Source of the DNA: Manis javanica
Lineage: Eukaryota > Chordata > Mammalia > Pholidota > Manidae
Direction of reading: 5' to 3'
DNA: 64,000 nt
Assembly (NCBI RefSeq): GCF_040802235.1
Contig: NC_133174.1
Span: 106,521,647-106,585,646 of the forward strand
The position numbers and the translations under genes are program-made. Below are positions 23,596 through 34,827 of this stretch, piece after piece; the stretch's first letter is position 1; each line of letters begins with the position of its first letter. The notes under the pieces were generated by a model. That model made no database searches. It was not told the DNA's origin and was given only the letters and a program-made list of their open reading frames with translations.

Positions 23596-24027
23596 CCGGC
23601 ATACCCTGGAGACACTGCAGGTTCAAGTCTAGACCACTGAAATAAAGCCCATATAGCAGTGCATGTAAAAGTTATGGTTACACTATATTGTAGTTATTAA
23701 GTGTGCAACAGCATTACATCTTAAAAAACAATCTACAAACCTTAACTTCAAAATACTTTATTGCTAAAAATATCCTAACCATCATCTGAGCTTTCAGTGA
23801 GTTGTAATCACTGATCACAGGTCACCATAGCGATGATAATAACAGTGAAAAAGTTTGAAATATTACAAGAATTACCAAAATGTGACACAGCAATACAAAG
23901 TTAGCAAATGATGGAAAAATGGTGCTGATAGACTTGCTTGAGGCAGGGTTGCCACAAACCTTCAATTTGTAGAAAACACAGCATCTCAAAAGGCAATAAA
24001 GTGATGTGCAATAAAATGAGGTATGCC
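23596..24027 (+). mobile_element. Tigger1-type (pogo/Tc1-mariner) internally deleted DNA transposon
   Basis: The left end cggcataccctggagacact and the right end caataaaatgaggtatgcc are inverted counterparts. Between them are both Tigger1 subterminal regions (caaaatactttattgctaaa, agtttgaaatattacaagaa, agacttgcttgaggcaggg), but no transposase region. A non-autonomous fossil common to placental mammals. Confidence 0.8.
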
Positions 24028-24189
24028 TATAGCATGAAAATTAAAGGAAAGGGGAATGGTTATAGGTTAAAGGAGATCAACCAGAAACAATGCATGGATC
24101 TTTTCTGGATCATGAATCAAACAAACCAAATGTAAAAAGCCACTTTTAGACAAATGGAGAAAAGTGACATGGACTAGGCTTTGGATGAT

Positions 24190-24400
24190 TTTAAGAAATT
24201 ATTGTTAATTTTGATTATGAATAATGGTATTATGACTCTAGTTTTAAAAATTCTTATCTGATACAGATATATACTGAAGTATTCACAGATGAAATGAGCC
24301 AAGATCTTCTTTAATGTACTCCAGACTATCCCCCACAAAAAGCTGGGGGAAGAATAGACAAAACAAGAAGGGTAGCAAGACAGACTTGGTAATTGTTCAA
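24190..24400 (+). repeat. ancient interspersed repeat, first of three related copies
   Basis: ataatggtattatgactcta and gaagtattcacagatgaaat match motifs at about 43435-43520. A third relative, at 33330-33640, shares the downstream part. I cannot name the family with confidence; it may be the 3' end of an old L1M or a similar element. Confidence 0.4.
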
Positions 24401-26286
24401 GTCGAGTAATAAGGTACATGGGGATCCATTAAACTCCTCTATGTGTGTGTTTATGTTTTAAAGCTTTTTAACTATGGAAAAATCAGTTTTTAAAAGGGCT
24501 CCTTATGAAGTAGATTGGCTGCTGGACAGAATATCACTTTACTGCACAGAAACAAAAATATGGGCACAAGAGATGTTTCTGTTATCATGGTGGCTCACCC
24601 TTTCTACCTTCAGAGCCTTTCCCAGCTTATGACCAAAAAAAGAGAATTCTGGTGGTGTTTGGAAAGAAAGTTCTGAAAATTAGTAACTATCACACTTTTA
24701 CATGATTAGGTTCTGAATTTGAAGGAGGGGAACATTCTCCATTTTTGGCACAATAGGTTCCACACCCATCAGATATCTTTTCTTGTGAAATACACAAGTC
24801 AAGACATGGTAGCTTTCACTGACATTACTGGAAGCTAGCTCAGTTTCATCCTGCACTTCCCACTGATAATTGCTACTGCTGCTGCTAACACCAGTATTTA
24901 AATGCCAGGAGTAATTTTATGTTCACTTACTTTTATCTAAACATCAGAAAGCATAGCCTAAAACCTCCTATATTCTATATATCGCTTCCATTCGGATCAG
25001 GGAGTCCAAGTTCTAAGGTGTAAGATAAAAACAAAAGATTACGCAAGTGAGATGAAGCCTTCAAATCTTAAAACTGGAAATGCCACTTTTGCTACCAAAA
25101 CTGCTACTAAACCAAGTCACTCACCTTGAATTCCAGTCAAAATTCTCCAGACCTGCAATTATAGCCTGATTCCAAACATGGTGTACAACTGTAAATGGCA
25201 TTTATGTCATGCATATAGTGTGCAGGAATGATGCATTTGGGCCTTGTTCCATTCACTCTCACTTTTCTCTGAAGTTTTTTCCAGCATTAGTAATAATTAT
25301 ACCTACTTACTGTTCCCTATTCATTACATCTACCACAAAATTCAACAACACCCATAGGCTATAAAAATAAACCTTTGTGCAGGTTGCAAACACAGTCAGC
25401 TTCTCAGTCCTTTATTAGGAAGCTGTTAATGCTGAACCAGTCCAACCAGCTCAAATAATGGAAGAGACCATATACACTACCTAACACTTGACTATTCAAA
25501 GAACAATGCAGATATTAATCTAGAGTCTTTAATAAGAAGACCACTAGGATTTCATTCCCATTTCTAAAATTCTCCAGAGTAGCCACTCAGAAATAAAAAT
25601 ATGGTTCCACGAATTTTAAATAAAGGAGTAAAGCTTTCATTACTCAGTCCTTCATTTTGTATTTTTTTGTAGTGAATTTGAAAGAAACACCTTTACTCCA
25701 GAAATTTTACAGAATCCACCAAGAAGGGCACCTACAAACCCAACCACCAGTAAGTTCATTGACATTTTGGAGTTTTTTTATTCTTTTTTTCTATGCTTTC
25801 CATATACTGCCACCCCACTCCCCACCAAAATCACTATCAGATCATCTATGTTGATTTGCAATCAGGTGGGGGGGTTTTTTTTGTTCTTAATTTACTATAA
25901 GCTTTTTCTCCACGTCATTACCACAAGTTTTAATGGTTATACAGTACTCTATCTAATGGAGAGACCATGATGTAAAGTATCATTAATTGCATATATATTA
26001 TCTACAGTTTTTAAGTAAAAATCACACAGTTCCCTAGGTACTCATATGAACAATTATATAAGTGCTGTATAGTTGTTTTAGAAGACTGTACTAACGTTTC
26101 ACTAGCCACATGACATTTCTTAGAAATTGCTTGCAGAAAAAATTCTTCACAGGTTGTTTACTTTTATGAAGCAGACAAATAAAAAAGGGAAGAGAAATAA
26201 TTTAAGCTACTTGAGCTCCTGGTTGCCTGGATTATGAGGGAAAAAATGATAAAAAAGCAGATTGGAAAACATTATTTTATCCTATA

Positions 26287-26730
26287 AAGTGGTGGCTCTC
26301 ATAGTGTAATCCCTGGATCCTCAGCAATCCCAGGATCATTTGCTCATCAGTATCACCTGGGAACTTGTTAGCAATGCAAATTCTGGGGCCCCACTTCAGA
26401 CCTACTGGATCAGAAATGGGGGTGGGGTGGTGGCAGCTGACAACAATCTTGTGTTTTTTTGTTTTAAATTATAGTATCATTGATATACAATCTTAAGAAG
26501 TTTTTACATGAACAACATTCTGGTTTCAGCATTCACCCATATTATGAAGTCCTCACTCCACCCATTGCAGTCACTGTCCATCAGTGTAGTAAGATGCTAT
26601 AGAGTCACTACTTGTCTTTTCCATGCTGTACTGCCTTTCCTGTGACCTACCTATACTGTGAAGCAATCTTGTGTTTTAACAAGCCTGACAGGTGACTCTG
26701 ATGCTTGAAGGTTGCAAAACACTGTTAGAG
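26287..26730 (+). mobile_element. MER5A (hAT-Charlie) interrupted by a young L1 fragment
   Basis: The left part (ggatcatttgctcatcagta, acctgggaacttgttagcaa, cttcagacctactggatcag) and the right part (ttttaacaagcctgacaggt, gactctgatgcttgaaggtt) together give a complete MER5A. The insertion at 26458-26663 separates them. Confidence 0.8.
26458..26663 (-). mobile_element. 5'-truncated L1 3' end with target-site duplication
   Basis: About 205 bp of L1 3'UTR in antisense (poly-T at 26454-26460, then tagtatcattgatatacaat and cactgtccatcagtgtagta). It is flanked by the direct repeat caatcttgtgtttt at 26444-26457 and 26664-26677. The minus-strand target is TT/AAAACACAAG, a classical L1 endonuclease site. 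Confidence 0.85.
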
Positions 26731-26968
26731 CATCCAGACTTGTTGCAGGAAGATCACCTCTATCACCCAGAAGAATGAAACATGGTTTGCCTCCCTGCAC
26801 ATGTGAGCTCCTCCTGGCTTGGTCTTATGATCAAGGAGTTTTCAAAGATATCATTAACCTGGGAGTTATTTCAACCTCAACTAAAAGAAAATACAGAAAG
26901 CCCTCTAGTGGAAAAAAAAGTACAAAGACCTTCTTTCTTGCTAATGTTCTAAAAGTCAAGGGATGAAC

Positions 26969-27318
26969 TGTAGAGAAAATGAAACTTCCTACGGCCAGGA
27001 TTCTCGTCTGACCCTGGTCAGCTTGCTTACTGCATACGTGTAGGCAATATGGTATTACTGACTCGAAATAAAGAGCTCCACTCAGTGCTCTGGGTTGCAC
27101 AGCTGCAGGAGAGCAGAAGCTGGAGTGGTGGCAGCACCGAGGACAGAGACTGAGACAGCTGCGGGGGCAGAGAGGCCCAGAAGCGGAGACCGGCTTGCTG
27201 CATGCAGACTCGCTCTGAGTGGACGGAATTCTAGTGATTGACCTACCACCAAGGGAATAAAGTTGAGTATAAGCCCTTTCACCCCAAAAATGTTCCACTG
27301 TCATTTTTTGGTCTCACA
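26969..27318 (+). mobile_element. possible ERV1-type solo LTR
   Basis: TGTAGAG at 26969 and CTCACA at 27318 give TG...CA ends with nearly matching 4-base flanks (gaac, gaat). Inside are AATAAA at 27066-27071, gggaataaagttgagtataa and an ending cattttttggtctcaca that looks like a gammaretrovirus-type U5. No internal retroviral sequence follows. Family not identified. Confidence 0.5.
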
Positions 27319-27729
27319 GAATCAAGAATGAACTTGCCCAGGGCTGAAACCCACTGGCAAGACATGAACTTTGAACAACAAATTAACAATTTAAGAATGA
27401 GCTGTTTCACCATGGATCTGCAGTTCCCTTGAGAGGAAAAAAAACCTCTTCTATCACAGAAGAATAGACCAGAAAACAAGAGCTCTGCCAACATCAACGT
27501 TAACAAGTACCCGAATATAGATTCTACCTACCTGAAGACGCCAGCTAAAAAGCCTGCCTAAAGTGGAAGACTCAACCTCGTCCCTAGCTTCTGAGACTCT
27601 TTATTGCCCCATCTCTTTCTCTTACATCTAAGTTATCAGATATAATGCAAACATTTTTCAGTTACACTACTTGATGTTATGGCACTTCTTGTATTGACTG
27701 AACTGACTTAATTACCATGTGACATGATG

Positions 27730-27805
27730 ACTATATACATACATACACATATATATGTATATGTGTATTTATATATATCTATACACACATACACACACAC
27801 TATAC
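27730..27805. repeat. TA/CA simple repeat
   Basis: Imperfect alternating (TA)n and (CA)n, ending in acacacacac. Confidence 0.7.
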
Positions 27806-28019
27806 ACAGATGAGCTTGGGTGAGCACACACATACACAAAATGCCCTGGATGCTCGAGCTACTAACACCGACTACCACTGGCCTGCTTTGTTTTTAAATG
27901 CCCTAGTTATATACAAGGTAGCTGTTCTTGGAATAAAATCCTGACATGTAATAATGATGTGGCTTGTGTCAGTTACTTGCTTTCACTCCTGGTCCATTCT
28001 TCCCCAAAACAGCAGCTGT

Positions 28020-28200
28020 GTCTCAGCGTTAAGAGCATCAGAAGACTTGGGCCCTAGTCCCAACTGTGGGACCTGGGAAAAGCCTCTTAACTTCTTGGCC
28101 TCCATTGATTTAGCTGTAAAAATGAGACACTGCCTAATTCCCAAGGTGGTATTAACTGAGGTACATAAATATTTTAAGTATTTTGGACATTATAAAGCTG
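28020..28200 (+). repeat. MIR SINE
   Basis: gttaagagcatcagaagact, ctcttaacttcttggcctcc and agctgtaaaaatgagacact follow the MIR order in sense. Confidence 0.65.
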
Positions 28201-28203
28201 TAT

Positions 28204-28345
28204 TCATTTGTTCACTCCACACATATTTACTGAGCAGCTATTATGCAGAAGGTGCTCTTCTAGGCACTGAGGATAAAGGTGTGAGTAAGAAAGCAAAACC
28301 CTTTCGCTAAGGGAGCTTACGTTCTAGTGGGAAGGTCAGATTTAT
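28204..28345 (-). repeat. L2 LINE 3' end
   Basis: ttactgagcagctattatgc, tgctcttctaggcactgagg and gagcttacgttctagtgg are the reverse complement of the L2 3' end. Confidence 0.65.
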
Positions 28346-29249
28346 TATTACTAACACAAAGGATGGTTATTCTCCTCCCCCATGTAAGATTTGTTTTTTA
28401 AGATTCAGAATCCCCATGGCCTTCTGTGATATTAAGAAGATCTATGACTACAGGATAAAAGTACCTTTTCAAATGCAAGAACATGTTAAGTGAAGGTCAA
28501 CTACATTTATCTGACTTGATTAATAACTGAGACTTCCCCAGTTGTAACCAGTTCCTCCAATGAAATCATTATTTCTGGAGGCAGATCTTACACTAATATA
28601 GAGAAGATAGGAAAAAATTAATTTTTGTGATGAGAGCAAAGTGAAGTATCAAGAACTGGATACTATTCAACAATTAAGGGTAGGAGCAGACAATACTATT
28701 TCTCTGTAACTGTTACAGTCATTCCTGAAACTGAACAGGCTGAATGTGATCTGAACATTTTCCACAATTTCTCATCTTCCCTAATAAAAAAATCCACCAT
28801 GAGGAAGGAGTGTCAAAAAAAAGAAGCCCCTCAGTCTTTCAAAGGAATCAATAGTCTTGTATAGGACCTGTTTGGGGGTTCTGAAGGACAGAGGTCCCAG
28901 CAGTCTGTTCTAAAAAAATGCGTTGGAACTATACTGCAGTCTTCACTGTATGTAAAGAGCTTTCAAGGAGGCCTGCTCAGAACGCGCGCACCAGGGTCTG
29001 GGAAAGGGGGGTACACACACACGCACACTTAAAACCTCACCCAGACGCCAAATGTTAATCCACTGATCACATTTAAGGCGAAAGGAGGGCGATCCATTTT
29101 TGCTGTAGCTGTATCCACTTCTTTGTTTGCGTCCACATTATGCGCAAATCTACCAGCAAGGAGGACCCAGCAGCTGAGAGACCTCATACAAACCGCTTCC
29201 CCAGGACACGGCAACACTCAGCTTAGGGGCTGATGTTGTTTTATTTAAT

Positions 29250-30720
29250 GGGGATGCAAAGGCAGAGTGGTCAGGAGGAGTCTAGGTTTAGAACCGCAGG
29301 GTTCCCTCCCCTCCCACCGCGGACCCCCAAAATCCCGACAGTCGAAAATCTCTGCGGATACCGCATCCTTGAAAGGTCCTATGCAGGTCCACTACGAGGT
29401 TCTGCTATTCATCATTTCCCAGACCCTCCAAAACCACCACCACAAAGACCACCTCTCAACAATTCTCTTTTATGCGCTCTTTTATCTTCATCCCTGGTCC
29501 CAGAGGGTCCGCTCCCGCGATCCCCGCACCCTGCTAGCTGTTATGTCATCTCGGGCCACCTCACTCCGCCAACCACCCTCCTCGCCCCGGACCAATAGTG
29601 AGCCCTCTGGTGTCCTCCAGCACCTCCAGATCTCCAGTCTCTAAGACCTCATCCCTATCCTGCCTCCGTCCCTATCCTGAGCCCCCCCATCACCGACCCC
29701 TATCCTGATCCCAAACCCGTCCCTCACACCTTCCTCACCTGCAGCCCAGGAAAACGTGGTTGGTCCAGGCAGCGGAGAGCGCGAGAAGCTGGTCGAGAGC
29801 AGCCCCGGGATAGCTGTGCAGGTGCCGACAGATGAAGCTGCGCCGCAGAGCCCACTGCCAGTCACTTTCGTGGCTATAGCGCCACTGCTCCAGCACTGGC
29901 TCGGGCGGGGGCGGCGGCAGGGGGGGCAGCGGCGGCGGCGGCAGGGGGGGCAGCGGCGGCGGCGACAGGAAGTCGCCCCCCAACAGCAGACGTCCGCCAG
30001 CCATCTTCTCCGCCCCCAAGTTGGGACCCCGGGGATGAAGCCGGCCACCGACCAGGAGCTAGCGGAACGGGGGTCGGTGGGAGGGGCCGGGCGAGGAGGG
30101 GCGCGCCAAGGCGCGAAGAGCAACTCTCAGGGGACTGGAGTGTGTGCGTTTGGGGCGACCTTTCAAAAAGGAAAAGGCGAGCACCAGTTCTCGTCCCAAC
30201 GCCGAGGCACACGCCCGCTGCACTTCTCCAACTCGTGGAGGGGCTAGAAGGAGCCCGCCACAGTCACAGCGCACTGGGTGGCCGAGCCAGAGCCCGCGCT
30301 CTGCACCTCCAGCGACCCGCAGACCCACGCACTGCGCGGGAGGGGAAAAAAGGCTCCAGCACGCTCTGCACCCACTCCTCTGGGCGCTAGCCTACCTACC
30401 CGCGTGCCGCCCCGAGGTTGTGAGGCCAGTGCGCCTGCGCCGCGGCTGTTCCCTAACTTCAAAATCCCGTCGCGGAATCTCGCGCGACGTACATTTTTCC
30501 CTCCGATGACGAATAGGGCCTTTGACGCGCTACGGTGACCAGTGGAGGGCGGGAACTCCAGGAAGGGAATCTTTGGAAGGTTCTCTGAGGTTGGGGAACA
30601 TCGTACTGTTAAATCCCTGGAAGGCGCCCTCAGATCGTCGCTGGCAGCAATGGCTCTCCTGACGTTTCCCCCCCGGGTTTCTGAGTGGAGCAACGTGGGA
30701 CCGTGCCCTTTGGGAGGGGC
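29250..30720 (-). promoter_or_regulatory. NKRF: CpG-island promoter of NKRF
   Basis: G+C and CpG rise sharply, centred on 29.75-30.5 kb around the NKRF first exon. Many GC boxes and no TATA box are visible. The start codon lies in gagaagATGGctggcgg, which is close to a YY1 motif, a common arrangement in housekeeping genes. The transcription start is probably between 30.1 and 30.5 kb. Plus-strand frames here, such as 29756-30247, are shadows of the GC-rich minus-strand exon. Confidence 0.75.
29739..30004 (-). CDS. NKRF: NKRF exon 1: in-frame N-terminal extension carrying most of an XTBD (XRN2-binding) domain
   Basis: From ATG 30004-30002 (Kozak A at -3, G at +4; in-frame TAG upstream at 30061-30059) the frame runs 88 codons plus 2 nt to a GTGAGG donor at 29738. 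It joins the exon 2 acceptor (ttaaatag, exon starting 21011) in phase, and reading continues as GCRYSPRLMEKIL into the canonical protein, for 784 residues in all. After a proline-rich run, WRYSHESDWQWALRRSFI, ALDQLLALSAAWTNHVFLG and EKILQMAEGIDIGEMP follow the XTBD pattern of CDKN2AIP and CDKN2AIPNL. XTBD binds the nuclear exonuclease XRN2, which NKRF is known to recruit. The short form starts inside this domain and would lack its first two helices. I infer that the long form is the XRN2-binding protein. Confidence 0.82.
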
Positions 30721-30724
30721 TTAG

Positions 30725-31615
30725 GTTTGGAATGGATTTTACATTTTTAAAAATGTCAGTTCTCCGAGGCGCCTTTTCTTCAAAGGATAGCGTGAACAGC
30801 TGTGTGCGTCGTGCATATTAGCTTTGTCTTTTGTTGTGAAAGCATAGTAAAAATGAAATACCTGCAAACAAAATCATCCACAGCGCCACTTGTCAAGTAA
30901 ACCACTTTTATCGTCCATGCTCCCTTCCAATTGCTGACAAATACACCATGTTTACACAGTTCTGGTCATGACTGCAAATAAGTCTGTATTTCATGTGCCA
31001 ATCTAGAACGTGCAAAATACTACGAAATACAAACGGTGCAAAGAAGAGGTTAAAAGCTGCATAGCAGCAAATGGCTAAATCACTCCGTAGCCAAACATCA
31101 TACTCCAGCCGTGGATCTTCTCCATTCAGTTCCCTCAATCCCAGTCTGCCAATCTGTGCTATTAAAGTAGTGAATGAGTGTCTGTCAGAGGGAATTTACA
31201 TAGCACCTATTATATGCTCGTTATAGTAGAAATACAAAGGAAAAGGAAACTGGGTTTTCTCTGTTGTCCTATAACTGGTAACAGTCCTGGTGGGAAGTAG
31301 TAGTCTTGCAGAAAACTAAATGTCCCACTGGCAGCAGGATCATTGGATGATGTGGCTTTGACCCATTGCCCTCTTTAACTCTTTACTGACTTATTTCTCA
31401 TTGTATGACACATCTGATGTGTAGGGCGTATTGGACTGAGAAGAGCAAAAGATAACTGCTTTTCACACTATTTCATCCTGATGTGTTTCCATGCCTGTCT
31501 CTCCCATTACACAGGGAGTGCTTTGTCTTTGACTCTGTGGTAGGTATTCATGTTTATGGAAGTCATGGCAGTCTCGAACCATCAAATCAAAGGACATGAT
31601 ACTAGGAAGGAAGAT
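30725..31615. other. intergenic DNA between the NKRF promoter and the SEPTIN6 3' end, first part
   Basis: No gene or clear repeat recognised. Confidence 0.4.
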
Positions 31616-31619
31616 TAGA

Positions 31620-31755
31620 GATTATCATAAATTCTCATCATCGTTGTATGAGTGTGAAAAATAAGGCCAGAGAGAGGTGAAGTGACTTGCTGAAAGCTGT
31701 AGAGACTGTTGTGGCCAGGCTGAGATCAGACTCTAGGTCACCTGACTCCTTATCC
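31620..31755 (-). repeat. MIR SINE
   Basis: aaaaataaggccagagagag, gtgaagtgacttgctgaaag and aggtcacctgactccttatc are the MIR core in reverse. Confidence 0.65.
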
Positions 31756-31759
31756 AGTG

Positions 31760-31980
31760 CTTCCCCACTCATTGGCCATTGCATTGCCTTGTTTATGTTC
31801 TTCACAGCATGTATCACTTATTAGCTTTTTAAAAGTTTGTCCTTCCTCCCCCTCCCCACCAAATGTCAGTTCCATGAGAACAAGGAACTCATCTATGTTG
31901 CTCTTAGCACCTAGACCTGGCTTTTGTGGGCACTCCACAGATATTTGTGGAATTAAATGAATGAATGAATGAATGAAGGC
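31760..31980 (+). repeat. L2 LINE 3' end with (GAAT)n
   Basis: catgtatcacttattagctt, gttccatgagaacaaggaac and a terminal run of tgaatgaatgaatgaatga (31960-31977) give the L2 3' end in sense. Confidence 0.7.
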
Positions 31981-33329
31981 CCTTTCCATTGTCCCAAGTT
32001 TGTGAAATTCATTTTCTTGGAGCCTACATTTTAACTTGTTTGGTCATTGTATGGTTGGATTAATTTTAGCCTAAGCTTCCAAACTTCATCAAAATCAACA
32101 TTGTATTCAATACACATGTTTTCTAAAAGTTTTGCGAAAATAAAAACTTCCTCACAGGTTAAAAATTTTCTATCGTGTAGAAACAAAATAACTTCATTCT
32201 GACTTGGATTATAAAACGAAAGGCACTGAAACTGATGTTAGAGGCTATTTGCTCTGAAACAGCCATAACTGGATTCCGTTTGTAAGTCTCACTATGGAAT
32301 AAACAGTTGCAGCTCTAAAAAACGAAACAAAATTTGTATGACCTTCTTTCCCTGGCAGTCCTTCTGATCAAAAAATCCTTCAGCCAACCTATCTCAGCTC
32401 ATTCTGGGTTGAAACCCCTAAACACAAGTAGAATATCTGGATTATTGTTGAAGAGAGGTGTTGGAGGGAGCAATGATAAAAGCAGCCATTGCAATCCTAA
32501 AACAGTCCAGAAACCAGTAATCATCCACCCTCCTCCCCTCCACCATCTTTATCTGTTCTAACACAGGCTCCTGCCACTGTCTGTACATTATATACATATA
32601 TACACACACACACACACTAATAGTTCCCTGACCTTTCCTAAGAGGGAGTCAGTGAGTGACTGAAGGAGGGAAACCTGGAGCCTGGCTAAGGAATGTTCCC
32701 ATAAACTATCCCAGAAATTGGATCACCAAAAGTCTTGACCGGAGTAGTCTGCCCTACAATATCTTCTTGAGGAATGTTTACTAATGGATTAAAAGCAATA
32801 GCTAGGAGTTCTCACTGGCCAAATCTTAGCAATTTGAGTACAAAAGTTGTTAAGGACAGTAACGAACCATCAAAAGGATAGAAAGCAGTAAGTCCACGGT
32901 GATGCTAAGTGGATAAAGAAACAATAAGGGCGAAGGGAGGGCCTTTGCTGACGGGTATATTTGAAGGGAGTGTTGGAGTTGGAAAAATCATTTTGTAGGT
33001 TGGTTTGGGCAAGAATTATCAGTAGATGCTAAATCTAGGGGGAAATTTCTTATGAGGAATAGGATGTTTGCATGGACTTATGGACTTCTCCCCAGATTGT
33101 TTATTAGTAGCAAAGAAGATAAAAACCCCAGTAATTACACAGTGGAGAAATTGGACAATACTTTGACACAAAATGAGAACAATCTATTTTTTAATGAGAT
33201 TTCAAAAATATCATAAAAGACAAAGGCTGTTGCAGATTAAAGGAGTCTAAAGAGGGCACAATGGGTGATCCTGGACTGAACCCTATATGGAAAGAAAAAA
33301 ATGCTATAAAGCATATCATTCAACAGATT
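31981..33329. other. intergenic DNA with a short (AC)n
   Basis: No gene recognised. A small (AC)n with TA-rich flank lies at about 32586-32618. Confidence 0.4.
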
Positions 33330-33640
33330 AGTGTAATGATGTTAAACTTACTAAATCGATAACTGTCTATTGTCCTGTAAGACAAAATCCTTACTATTAG
33401 AAAATCTGCACTGGAATATATAAGGGTAAAGGACCATGATACATGTAAAGTACCTTCAGATGATTTAGAAAAAATATGTATATCTATCTATCTATCTATC
33501 TATCTATCTACATATATGGAGAGCATGAATGATAAAGCAAATGGGGCAAAACATTACCAATTGGTGAATCCAGGTCATGAGTGTGTGGGTATCCTTTGTA
33601 CTATTCTTACAACTTAATTTCGAAATTAAATGTTTGAAAA
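33330..33640 (+). repeat. ancient interspersed repeat containing an (ATCT)n microsatellite
   Basis: aaagtaccttcagatgattt, aatggggcaaaacattacca and attggtgaatccaggtcatg belong to the same unnamed repeat family as copies near 24.2 and 43.4 kb. The tetranucleotide (ATCT)n at about 33481-33510 expands a position that is AT-rich in the family. Confidence 0.5.
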
Positions 33641-34825
33641 GTGCAGTAACTCCCTGCATTGGTGAAGAATCTCAAACTAGTTACCTTTTTGTTGTGTGTC
33701 CAGCATTTTACTGCGCCCTCTGGAGGGTGTTAGATGATGTTCCTATCTTTGGGAAGCTTAACATCACTTGAGGAGGGAGGTCCCTCAAAGGGGAAGCAGA
33801 AAAAATTACAAAAAGTTCAACTAGGAAGTTAAAAAATGGAGAAGAGATAGGCTACGTGGGTGGGGGTCAAGAAAGGCTTGAAGGAGAAGGTAGAGCCTGA
33901 GCCTCAAAGGCAGGATCTTAATCAATAGAGGATATTTCAGACAAAGTCAACAAATAGATTGTGTAACTCAGGGAGAGGCCTGTGCAGAGACCAGTGGACT
34001 GGAATAGATTATTAGGAAGTATCAGAAAATATGGTTGAATAAGTAAATTGGGGCCAGTCTAAGTTCCTCAAGAGCAGTGTCTAACTAGATCTCATGCAAA
34101 AGTATCCCCCATAGTATAAGGCATGGGGCCAAGCCCATCGGAGGTGTTCAATATATCCTTATCATTTGATGAAGAAAAAGAAATTTAACCCCAAAACCAA
34201 GATAAGGAGTTTGTCCCCAATCCTATACATAGCAGATATAGATAGAATTTTTTACAGGTGTTGAGCCCAGGACAGGGACTTTGTAAAACCCAAGCCAAAG
34301 AAGCTAAGAGGTAGTGCAGGACCTGAACATACACCAGTGGAAGGTAGGACCAGGTGGCAAAACCACTGGGAGATACTATTGTTCAAATGCATAACCCCTT
34401 GAATGGGTGCCCCTATTTTAAAAGAATGGCTTTGCAAGAAAGCTGTTTATAGCCAAGGTATAAATCTCCCTAAATAGGGGCACTGCAGACAGAAAAGGGC
34501 ATGGCTTAACCTCAGGCCTTACAACTGGAGCCTGGGTTGCTTGGCCTTTTGGAGAGTATTAGGGGTCTGGTTCTCTCCTTAGAAGCAGCTGAAGTTCCCA
34601 CTTGCTCAGCAATGCCCCAGAACAGACTCTCATGGCCACAGCAGGCCCCTGCCTCTGGTCTAGCAAAACTGTACACCAATTTTTCATTATCCAAACCGAT
34701 TTTCCCCACTAACTTGCACTAGAACCTCAGCCATTTGTCTTCATTTCTTATTTCCTTGGACTGACCAATCACTTCTAACACCTTTAGGCTAAATTATGCA
34801 TCAACAAGCACTAAAATGTGGTAGA
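33641..34825. other. intergenic DNA, nothing recognised
   Basis: Small unrelated open frames only. Confidence 0.4.
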
Positions 34826-34827
34826 TG

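Larger units (their letters stand above)
21012..29738 (-). other. NKRF: NKRF intron 1 (about 8.7 kb), repeat-rich
   Basis: The intron between the CpG-island exon and exon 2. It contains an old L1, a Tigger1, MER5A with a nested L1, a possible ERV1 solo LTR, MIR and L2 copies (listed separately). About 21330-21600 and 24430-26280 are diverged and unassigned. Confidence 0.7.

Noticed and set aside
27066-27322. An internal retroviral region after the possible ERV1 LTR
   Set aside because: No primer-binding site or gag-like frame was recognisable, so only a solo LTR is proposed.
29641-30247. Other GC-rich frames at the NKRF promoter, including plus-strand 29756-30247
   Set aside because: They overlap the XTBD exon in other frames and consist of low-complexity G/R/Q or P/A runs; only the 30004-29739 frame has splice sites and homology.
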